In this document: positions 17,467-27,400 of the stretch, piece by piece
How positions within the stretch are numbered: position 1 is the first letter of the stretch
How the letters are laid out: each line of letters opens with the position of its first letter
Assembly (NCBI RefSeq): GCF_900101835.1
Contig: NZ_FNAF01000003.1
Span: 1-64,000, forward strand
DNA length: 64,000 bases
Direction of reading: 5' to 3'
From: Peptococcus niger
GTDB taxonomy: Bacteria; Bacillota; Peptococcia; Peptococcales; Peptococcaceae
Notes under the pieces: generated by a model
The model's database searches: none
What the model was told of the DNA's origin: nothing
The model's input: only the letters and a program-made list of their open reading frames with translations
Position numbers and translations under genes: made by a program

Positions 17467-17533
17467 GCACCGATTTTAAGACCGATAAACCTGAAAAATT
17501 TGGTTTATGGAGCTTAAAATCGGTGCTTTTTTT
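17467..17533 (+). terminator. Large intrinsic terminator of the apbE operon
   Basis: GCACCGATTTTAAG (17467-17480) pairs perfectly with CTTAAAATCGGTGC (17513-17526). An inner ATAAACC/GGTTTAT stem and a seven-T run complete it. Confidence 0.93.
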
Positions 17534-17617
17534 GGTATTATTTAACTAACATAGGAGAAGATTGCTTGTGAGATAAATAAAAATTATCGTTTAGACCGTA
17601 AGAGGAAGGAGACCCCC

Positions 17618-20600
17618 ATGCGACAAAAAAGCAAAAAATGGATGGCCATTGCCCTCAGCCTGGCCATGCTCATCGCCATGCTGCCTTCAGCTGCCCTTGC
17701 AGAGGCCCCTCAAGAGGCTGACAGCAGTCCTTCAAGCCGGACAACTGCCGACCCCGCCCAAAACGAATCACCGGCAATTAAGCCCGTTATTGATGGCGAT
17801 AAGGAGGTTGAAGTCATCATTCATGGCAAGCCGTCGGCCCTGATTGTTGACTTGCCGGATAAGACCTGTTTCAGAGCGAAACCGGACGATCTGACCGGTA
17901 AGTGGATCAAAGACAAGGGCAACTCCACATCAGCGGCAACTTTAGAAGAAGTGGACGATCATACCGTCAGGGTTATCCTGCCGAAAGGCAAAACCTTTGA
18001 AAAAGGACAGGTCATTACGGCCTACCAAGCGATTCTCGTTAGAACGACTTACATAAGTTCTCCCCATGTTACCTGCACCGTTGCTGCAAAGCCCACCGTC
18101 ATTCAGCCGATGCCGGATGCAAATGGCAACCTGGCCGCTATTCCGGACGGTTATGCCCGCATTACCTTTGACCCAACTGGAGAAGGCAGCCTGGTAGGGC
18201 AAAAGAAGGGGGAACCAGCCAGCTTCGATGTCTTGCTGGGTACCAGCTGGGCTGCTGCCAAGGCCGCCGGTGTCACGGTTCCACAAGACCCGACCCACGC
18301 CAATCCAAATATGCAATTCAAAGGCTGGACCAACCTTCCCGCCGATGAAGCTACCGTCAATGAGGGCCTGACGATTACGGCAAACTTTATAGAACTGAGC
18401 AATCAAGACGTGATCCCCTACATCCCGGCCGATCTGGCCAATCCGACTAACCCGGACGACAGCAAGGTTCCGACCAAGGACAAGGACGGCAAAATCGTCG
18501 ATAAGAGTCTCTACGACATTGTCGCCTTCACAATCGCCGATGCCGACAAGGACAAAGGCAGCCTGACCCTGGGCGATAAGACTGAACAAGTTATCTCCGC
18601 CCTGGTTAAAAAAGGCAGCACCTGGGATAAAGTCACCGCACCGACCATCAAGGTCGCTGATGCAACCACCAAAGCCAACGGCTACAACCCCGCCATCCCG
18701 GCAGGCACCGAAGCCGTCGTAGACAAATCCGTCTACACCGCCCAATTCATCACCAACGGCCAAGAAATCACCCCGGGAACCAAACTTTCCGACGGCGTCT
18801 TCGAAGTCAAAGTTAGTCGTGATGAAAGCAGCATCAAAGACAACATCCTTTATGGCAAATCCTACGCCGTCTTTAAAGACAGCAAACTGGACTCAAAAAA
18901 ATTCCCAACCCCCGAAGCAGCAGACAACTTTAAAGAAGCAAGATGGTACAAAAATGCTGACACAAAGGCAACAGCAGATCCAAGTGCAGTCGCAATAACA
19001 GTGAATACAACATTTACAGCAAAAGCAGTCAGTTCAGCCTTCGACAAAGACAAGGTCGCCGACATGATTGTCAAAACCCAACCGAAACTTGACTACGTCG
19101 AAGGCAGCGCCGACAAGGGTAAACTCGACCTGAGTAACCTAGTTGTCACCTTAACCGACAAAAACGGCAACAAGCAAGATGTGCCCTTTGATCAACTGGG
19201 GGGCTACGGCATCACCGCCACCCCGGCCAACGGAACAGCCATGACTCTTGCTAATCATAACGGCAATCCCGTCACTTTAACCAAGGGCAAACTGACGGCA
19301 GAAACCGATAACCTGACAGTCACCAAAGAAAACAGTAAGGAGCTGGTCATCCCATTTGAACCGTCCGACCCGTCCAAGCCGGCAGAGAAAGACGACAAAA
19401 ACATTCCGAAAGAAGACGACAACAAGAAACCCATCAATCGGGAAGACTACGTTGTCGTCGGCTTCAAAGTCAGCCCGGACAAGTCAGGAACCTTAACCTT
19501 GGGCAAAGAAGCAAACAAAGCAGTTATCTCCGCCCTCGTTAAGAAAGGCACCGAGTGGGCAAAAGTCACCCAGCCGACACCCAACGGCGGCAACGACTAC
19601 ACCTTCTGGCACTGGGATCAAGCCCCGGCAGATAAAGTCGCCGACGGGCAAGTCCGCGTCGCCAGCTTCATCAAGAGCGGAGACGAAATCGATCCGAACG
19701 ATAAGAACCCCTTGCCGAACAACTTCCACAAAGTCACCGTCGCCAAAGGCACCGGCGTTGACGGAAAAGAAGCCGAAGACAAATCCCTCTTCGGCAAAAC
19801 CTACGCCGTCAAGAAAGGCGAGAAACTGGCAGAAGAAAAATTCCCGGCCCTTGTAGCCGAAAAAGACTACAAGAACCCCGCATGGGATGTGGAAAAACCG
19901 TGGACCGTTGCCGTAGCAGACAAAGACCTCACCTACACGGCCAGCGCCACCAGTGCCGTCTTCGACAAACAAAACATCACCAAGATCGAAATCCTCCAAG
20001 ATCCGACCAAGATGACCTACACCGAAGGTGAACAGCCCAGCTACGACGGCCTTAAAATCCAACTCACCGATCAAAACGCCAACACGGTTGACATCGCAAA
20101 AGATCAATTGGCCGACTACGGCGTTACCGTCACCCCGGCAGAAACGGCTAAGCTTACGGTCAATGACCACCAGGGTCAGCCCTTTATTGCAAGGGCCAAG
20201 GATAAGGACGGCAATCCCCTGACAGCCAAGACTAAGACCGATATCACAGTCAAGGTAAAAGCACCGGCCCAAAACAAGTCCTCCCACCGGTCAAAAACCA
20301 TCCCGAAACCGGAGCCCAAGCCAACGCCGAAGCCGGAAACAAAGCCTGAGGCAAAACCCGCCCCCAAATTATCCAACCATGACCTAAACAAAACTGGTCA
20401 CTATTCCTATCTGACCGGCTATCCGGATGGCAGCTTTGCCCCCAATAAGGGCATGACCCGGGCCGAAGTCGCCAGCCTCTTTACCCGCCTTTTAAAAGAC
20501 CAGCCCCTAAAAGGCCAGAGCTACAAGGCCGACCTGAGTGACCTTCATGCCGGCGACTGGTACGCCGATGCCGTCGGCTATGCCGTTCAAAAAGGCATCG

Positions 20601-20983
20601 TCTCCGGATACCCGGACGGGACCTTCAAACCGAACCAAGCCATCAGCCGGGGAGAATTTGCCGCCATCGCCGCCCGCTTTACCGACATGACCGGCGACCA
20701 ACCTCCCGCCTTTAGCGACCTGGACCCCAACCATTGGAGCTACCAAGCCATCTGCCAAGTCGCCGCCAAGGGCTGGCTCTCCGGCTACCCGGACGGCAGC
20801 TTCAAACCGAATCAGCCCATCACCCGCGCAGAAGTCGCCACCATCAGCAACCGGATGCTCAACCGGACCCCGGACCTTGACCGGCTCAAGGCCCACACAG
20901 CCGACCTTCCCCAGTTCAACGACGTGGGCTCCGGCGACTGGTTCTATGGCGCCATCATGGAAGCCGGCTTCGACAGACCATAG
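17618..20983 (+). CDS. Surface protein A: Ig-like/InlB-repeat protein with three SLH domains
   Basis: 1121 aa, secreted and cell-wall bound. The signal peptide ends near residue 29 (SAALA). An InlB-like beta repeat lies at about 178-262. Two copies of a large module of about 300 residues follow (about 266-571 and 575-883). Each copy starts DIVAF/DYVVVGF, contains LTLG...ALVKKG and a YGKSYAV/FGKTYAV segment, and ends in a Big_3-like Ig domain. A Lys/Pro linker (about 900-918) leads to three SLH domains (920-1121). The second SLH has SRGE where TRAE is usual. The protein ends EAGFDRP, like protein F. AAGGAGA precedes ATG 17618. It probably acts as an adhesin or structural S-layer-associated protein; the ligand is unknown. 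Confidence 0.88.
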   Translation: MRQKSKKWMAIALSLAMLIAMLPSAALAEAPQEADSSPSSRTTADPAQNESPAIKPVIDGDKEVEVIIHGKPSALIVDLPDKTCFRAKPDDLTGKWIKDKGNSTSAATLEEVDDHTVRVILPKGKTFEKGQVITAYQAILVRTTYISSPHVTCTVAAKPTVIQPMPDANGNLAAIPDGYARITFDPTGEGSLVGQKKGEPASFDVLLGTSWAAAKAAGVTVPQDPTHANPNMQFKGWTNLPADEATVNEGLTITANFIELSNQDVIPYIPADLANPTNPDDSKVPTKDKDGKIVDKSLYDIVAFTIADADKDKGSLTLGDKTEQVISALVKKGSTWDKVTAPTIKVADATTKANGYNPAIPAGTEAVVDKSVYTAQFITNGQEITPGTKLSDGVFEVKVSRDESSIKDNILYGKSYAVFKDSKLDSKKFPTPEAADNFKEARWYKNADTKATADPSAVAITVNTTFTAKAVSSAFDKDKVADMIVKTQPKLDYVEGSADKGKLDLSNLVVTLTDKNGNKQDVPFDQLGGYGITATPANGTAMTLANHNGNPVTLTKGKLTAETDNLTVTKENSKELVIPFEPSDPSKPAEKDDKNIPKEDDNKKPINREDYVVVGFKVSPDKSGTLTLGKEANKAVISALVKKGTEWAKVTQPTPNGGNDYTFWHWDQAPADKVADGQVRVASFIKSGDEIDPNDKNPLPNNFHKVTVAKGTGVDGKEAEDKSLFGKTYAVKKGEKLAEEKFPALVAEKDYKNPAWDVEKPWTVAVADKDLTYTASATSAVFDKQNITKIEILQDPTKMTYTEGEQPSYDGLKIQLTDQNANTVDIAKDQLADYGVTVTPAETAKLTVNDHQGQPFIARAKDKDGNPLTAKTKTDITVKVKAPAQNKSSHRSKTIPKPEPKPTPKPETKPEAKPAPKLSNHDLNKTGHYSYLTGYPDGSFAPNKGMTRAEVASLFTRLLKDQPLKGQSYKADLSDLHAGDWYADAVGYAVQKGIVSGYPDGTFKPNQAISRGEFAAIAARFTDMTGDQPPAFSDLDPNHWSYQAICQVAAKGWLSGYPDGSFKPNQPITRAEVATISNRMLNRTPDLDRLKAHTADLPQFNDVGSGDWFYGAIMEAGFDRP

Positions 20984-21046
20984 CCCTGCGCCGAACCCTT
21001 AACCGACCGCCCTGCCTGAACCGGGGCCGGCCCCTACCGGCAAAGT

Positions 21047-21083
21047 AAAAGCTGCTCGCAGAACACCTGCGAGCAGCTTTTTT
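21047..21083 (+). terminator. Intrinsic terminator after surface protein A
   Basis: AAAAGCTGCTCGCAG (21047-21061) pairs with CTGCGAGCAGCTTTT (21067-21081), with further T. Confidence 0.93.
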
Positions 21084-21449
21084 GTAGGCCCCCCCTTCAA
21101 AGCAACCAAGCCGCCCTGCCCTACCCCGGATCACTTGTCTGAAACCGTCCAAGTGGGCCTTGACCGGCTTATCAATGGCCGAGGGACTTGTAAATTTATC
21201 CGCCAGGGCCTTTTGTTTACTGAGCCTATAGGGTATACTTAAGATAGGTGTCTAAAAAAATTCTTTAAGGATGGACCTATTAAAAAAGCAAAATGTTAAA
21301 ACCCGGAAATTGGCTTGAATTAATAGCATAGAAACATATATAATAAAGTTAGCTATATCCGCTTGAATAAAGGCATAAAATTTAATGATAAACGACGGTT
21401 ACTACCAGAGGTCACAATGTCAGAAAGAAATTGCAGAAAGAGGTTGAAG
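21084..21449. other. Intergenic region upstream of the B-C pair
   Basis: GC-rich at first, AT-rich from about 21240. It holds a CACTTG/CAAGTG hairpin (about 21132-21155), a GCCTTTTGTTTA element near 21208-21219 that also occurs in the leader of gene D, and the gene B promoter. No reading frame is supported. Confidence 0.5.
21315..21344 (+). promoter_or_regulatory. Promoter of the B-C surface-protein operon
   Basis: TTGAAT (21315-21320), an 18-base spacer and TATAAT (21339-21344), leaving a leader of about 100 bases. Confidence 0.6.
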
Positions 21450-24400
21450 ATGAACAACAATTGGAAACAGAAAGTAAAGAAGTCCATGACGCGGGCGCTA
21501 GCCGGCTTCCTGGGCGTAGCGCTGCTGGCGACATCCCTGCCCCTGCCCGACCCGGCCTTTGCCCAGGAGAACCCGGCAGTGAAGGTAAACCACAACGACA
21601 TCGCCGGTGACAAGGCCAAGTTCGTCAACAGCCTGACCCCGGTGCAAATTGCAAGGCCGAAAGAAGACGAGACGGCGAAAGACTTTGTGGAAAACCCCGC
21701 GCTGCCGGCCATCTACACCCTGCGGACGGACTACAAGGCGGAGAAAGGTGAAAAGTACAGCGTCAACTACCAGCCCTATGTGGCAAGCGTGGGGGAAGCG
21801 GCTAATCAAGCTGAAAAAGCCAAGGTCAACAAGAAAATCGACCTGCCCAACATGGCGGGTTACCAAATGCCCGAGGGAGAAACATCTTTTACCAATTCCT
21901 ATAAAGGCATTGTCGATGCGGCAAAATATGGCCACAAAACCACGGATAACGGGGACAAATTCCTGGCCCTTCGAGAATACCAATACACGGCCATTCAAAA
22001 CAACATTCAAGTAAAACATACGTTCCAAAACATGGAAGACTTTAACAAGTTTACCAATAAAGACGGCACCATCACCAAAAACGACGGCACCGTCATCGAC
22101 AAAGACGGAACAGAAACAAAGTATGATTTAAAAGATCCGGATCAAAAGAAAAAATACCAAGAATTCGTCCGCGACCACGAAAATATCAGAATCCTGAGCG
22201 GCAACACCGGGTCTACCCTGGAAGTGCAACCCCTGCAAGAAGATGAACGGCCGGGCTTTGAACCTCAGGTAGAAAAATTAAAGACCCAAGTACCGGAAGA
22301 CACCTCGAAATTTAAAATCGAGTACCGCTACAATCGGGCCGCCTACGACGTGGTTTTCGACACCCAAGACGGCACCCCCCTGCCCACTCGCACCTATTAC
22401 TACGACCAAGAAATCCCCAAAATCGATGAAAACAGCATTCCCACCAAGATCGGCTGCGAATTCCAAGGCTGGATACCTTCCCGCGATCTAGAAGGGGTAG
22501 ACGGAAAAATATATAAAAAAGGTGAGATCATTAAAGATGCCAATGACCATGCCGTCGTCGACTTGGGTAATATCTACTACAAAAGAGATGGTCAAAACAA
22601 GCTTGTCGTAGAAAACGGCGATCCTGTAAAAGGAAAGAATGCCACAGACATTCAACTTAAGGTGCCCGCCATGAAGCTGGGAGACGGCAAATCCATTCCC
22701 AGAGAAAAGCTCACCTTCACCGCCGTGTGGAAAGACAAGGAAAAGGCAGACTACGCCATCCAATTCTGGGCGGAAAAGGCAGACCACCCGGAAAATGCCT
22801 CCCTTTTAAATAAGTATGACTACATGGGCACCCGGGTCTATGAACAAGAACCTACGGGCAAAAGACCCGAATTAAAAGATGAGAAGCCGGGACCGGTAAA
22901 GATTCAAGTCAATGGAGTCACAAAAACCTTACCGGGATTAAATTTCCCCGACCTGGACGAAACGCGACTACAAAAAATCTGGAACGGCGAAAAATTCAAT
23001 CGTGGCCATGACCTTTATCTGAATAAATTCTTTGTCTACAACAAAAAATTAACCGACGAGCAAAACAAAGACCCTAACGCACCAACTATGACAAAGGCCG
23101 TATCCGCCACCGGCAAAACCGTCTACAACATCTACTACGACCGCCAGGTCTACGATCTTTACTTTACCAAGTCCAATGTACAACCTGGGAAAAATACCAT
23201 CTACCCTGAAATTTGGGGATACGATCCGGCAAAGGGAGAATCGGTGATGTTAGGCGGTCCCGGCAATCTCTACCACTACAAGGCCAGATTCAACGAGATG
23301 ATGTATAAGTGGCCCAACGATGCCAAGCAGACCAAAGGCTTTACGCCCGGCTATCAAAGCTTTGGTTGGGGACCAAACTATGTTACGCCCAACTGGCCCC
23401 TTCACTTAGACACGCCCCCCTATCGACTCAATGCCGATGAGTTCCTCGACATGGAAAACTACACTAAATGGGGCGGCTATGTGAAGCACATAGACAAGGG
23501 CGACGGAACAACCATCGATTTAGAGTGGTCCGATTTTACAACCCTTTCCTTCGGCATCAAACAGGATCATCCTTCCATCCCCCACCACATGGACTTTTGG
23601 ATGGACGGCTTTAAGAAAGGCGAAACCATTATCCGTTACGACCTGGTACGGACCAAGGCAGATACTGCTGGCCCGGACTATGGCCACCGGTACCCCATAG
23701 TTACAGGCTTTACCCCTTATGGCTATGATCCTAAAAAACAATGGCCGACCATTGAAGAGGGAAGTGAGGAAAACGGCCGCGTGGATGAAGATGGCATTAA
23801 TGAACTAAACGACGATCGGGACGAAATCACCCCCAACCATAGCGGGACCTACTATAACAACCAGGGCATCAAATTACCCATCGGCCAGCTGGACTTTATC
23901 CCCGTTTTCTTTAGCGATTCCGATGAATTTGGCGACGTAAAGGACGGCGGTCAAGAATTTAAAGAAAACGGCTACCTTCAATTCAAATACACCCGCAACA
24001 AGTATCCCCTAAGATTTAACACAGACCCCACCAAGATTAAGGGCGACAGCGAATTTAATAAAACCAACCAACTGGAAACCTTCTACGAATTCCCGCTCAA
24101 GGCCTTAAGTCCTGACGTAGACGAAAAAAATGAGTACCAGAAGGTCGGCACCAAGGAAGGTCCGAAAAACTTATTAGACGATCCGGACAACTTATTCAAA
24201 TTAGGCCTTACAGACCTTTTGCAAAAAGACAAAAACGACCCGAATAAGTTCTTCCAAGATGCAAAAGGCCATTACAGGGTCAAACGACCGGAAGGCCTTT
24301 CCGACCAAATGGTCTTTAAAGGCTGGGCCATGGACCCCGCGGGCAAAAAAATGGTCTGGAAAAACAAGGACGAAACCATGCCCTTCCACCCGATGAACCT

Positions 24401-27400
24401 CTATGCCATTTGGGACGAACCGGACTACAAGTGGAAGGTCACCGTCGACCCCAATGGCGGCACACTTCCCGCCATTGACCCGGATAGCCTCACCACCGAA
24501 AAGAAAACCATCAAAGAAGGGGACATCGGTCGTGAAGAAGAAAACACCTATCCCGTAGCAGGTTATGAGGGCAAAGACCTGCCGACAGAGGATAAAAATA
24601 AACCTCAAGTCTTTACCGTAGTCCAAAAACAAAAGCTGAAAAAGCTTCCGAAACCGGAACGCTACGGCTACGACTTTTTGGGCTGGGAAGTTGTCCGCTA
24701 CCAAAGGACGCCCGGCGGAGACTATACCAACGAGCAAGACAATTCTTATCGCGACAAATACAAGGTACCCGAGCTCTACTCCTTCGGCACCGATGTGGTA
24801 TCCCCCATTTACCTCAAGGCCATTTGGGTGGAAAACAAGCGGGCCAAAGTGGAGGTCTTGCACTACTTCCTAAAGAATGAAAAAACCGAGAACGGCGAAA
24901 AGCTCGTCCTGGATACATCGAAGTACCCCAACCCGGTTCCCAACAACCTCGCCTACAAACGCGTCGGCGACTACGTGCCCGCCACAGGGGAAAGACAAGA
25001 CGAGCATTGGATCCTAGCCAACAACGCCGAGTTAATGGAAAAACTCGACGGCAAGTGGGTTGAACAAATTAAGGATTCGAAAGGCAAGGTAACAGGAACA
25101 AAAGAGCATGACTTAAAGCCGGAATACGAAAAATATAACGAGCGTGTTAAGCTAAACAACACCTTCTTCCAATCCTTTAGAGTTCAAGACAATATCAATG
25201 AAGGCACCGACCAAAACCCTGTCTACAAGCCCAATCCCGAAAACATCTTTAGATTCTACTACCGCCCCTTCCGTACCCGGGACTACAAGGTCAATTACAT
25301 TGACGAACGGGGCAAGGCGGAAGTTGAAGCCTTCTTTAAGGGCTTGGATCTTACAGACACCAAAGGCCTAACAGACGATGCGCTCTTAGAGGCAAATACT
25401 GCAAACAAGGCGAAGTTTGAAGCCAACAGAGGCAAGCTGGAAGATATCCTTAACAAATATAAAGTCATCAACAAGGAAGATGTCACCAGCCAATGCCGCC
25501 ACTACGATGCCAGAAACTACCGACCCATTCCCGGTTGGACCTTAGTAGGCAAGCCCCAACAACAACTTTTCTACGATGTCAACGAAAACACCAACGAATT
25601 CTTGGGCATCAACGGCACAGGTTCCGATGAAATTTACTTCTATTATAAAGACGCCCGCGTCATCGAAGTGCCCGGCGACAAAGAACCGCCGAAAGGCTAC
25701 GTTCGCGTCACCTTCAAAATCGACGACAAGCACAAAGGCGGCGTCTTTAAGGACAAAGATGGCAAAGAAGTGACCGAACTCCACTACGACGTCATCAAGG
25801 GGCTTAAGTCCAACAACCTGCCCCACCCCATCATTTGGAAAGACGGCAAAGATGACCAGGGCAACGACAAGGTAAAAGAAGCAAACCGCTACTACATTAC
25901 CCCCGACCAAGGCAAGACCTTTAAAGACTGGGATAATGAAAAGTGGCTCAACGACCAAACCGATATTAACAGGGACTACACCTTCACCGCCTACTTCGAC
26001 TGGTCGGGACTCACAGCAAAAGGAATGGTACGCACCGAATCCTACACGGATCCCAAGGGCAAATGGACCAATGCCTTTGCTCCGACGATTGAGGATTTGA
26101 AGAAGCAACTCGTCTGGAAAGAAAAGGATGAGGTTAAACCCATTCCCGACGGAACGACGATCGAATTCTTCGATGAAGCAGGCAATGAACTGAAGACAAA
26201 CGAAGATATCTTTAACTTAGTCAACGAAAAGAAAGCGGCGGACAAGGATGAAGTTGTTCGCACCGTAAACATCAAGGTGAAAGTCACCTTCAAAGACGGA
26301 AAAGACCCGCAAGAACTGACGATCCCCATCACCGTCTACAAAAACGTCTACGAAGCATTGAACAAAGAAGGCGACAAACCCATCTACCTCTCCGATGCGG
26401 AAAAACTGCCTGCCGAAAAAGGCGGCTTGAAAGACTATTTAAGCGACACCGAATCGAAAGCTTACGTCAAGGTCACCGTATCGCCGACAAAAGACTTGAA
26501 ATCCAAAGATACAAAAGTCTACTACGCCAACCCCAAGGCTTGGGTGGAAATTCCTGAAATTGACACAAAAGACAATTCGAGATTTACCAACTGGACAGCA
26601 GATAAAGATGTCCAAAATGAAGACGGCAAAAAAGATGGCGTCTTTGACTTTACAAAACGTCATATGTTTACCGAAGATACCATCATCACACCGGGCTTTG
26701 CCGGAGATGTGGTTGAACAAGAAAAAGGCAAAGACAAACCCAATGTGCCGGAAAGCTACGTGAAAGTCATTGTTCGGACCACGGACAAGGCAAAAGACGA
26801 AAGCAAGTTCGAAAGAACCTTCTGGGTCAACCCCGCGACAGATGTAGCCATTGACGTTCCGAAGCCCGAAGGAAAAACGGACCAAGAAGTAGATTTGCCG
26901 AAAATCGGCAAGAAGAAAGTCAACTATGTCTTTAATCAATGGCAAAAGGTTAAGGCCGGCGAAGCCGATGACAAATTAACAGAAGTCAAACCGGCAGTAG
27001 AAATCGACCTGGCCAAGAATAAATACACTGACAAAGTCACCGTCATCGAAGCCTCTTACTTTGAGAGATTTGCCGCCACACCCATCGTCAAGCCCATTAA
27101 GACAGAAAAGCTTGACACACCTGAAGGTAAAGAAATCACCGACAAAGACTTAATTGATAAAATTACTCCGCCGGAGAATAAAGAGATTGAGTCGATAACA
27201 GTCGTTGAAAGGCCGGATCCTTCAAAACCGGGTAAGCAAGAAGCAAAAGTAACCATTAAGTACAAAGACGGATCCACCCAAGGCTCAAACGAAAACCCCG
27301 TCGTCATCCCAGTGGAAGTTCACAAAAACATCATTCCCGAAGCACCGGGCGGACAAAAGCCGAAAGATGCCCTCGAAAACTACGTCAAAGTCATCTTCAC

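Noticed and set aside
17942-18763. Long minus-strand open frames opposite gene A, and similar ones opposite B-E (for example 34250-35167, 45374-46756, 49145-50647)
   Set aside because: They are mirror frames caused by the codon bias of the plus-strand genes. They lack ribosome sites, signal peptides or recognised domains, and the plus-strand proteins are continuous and clearly real.
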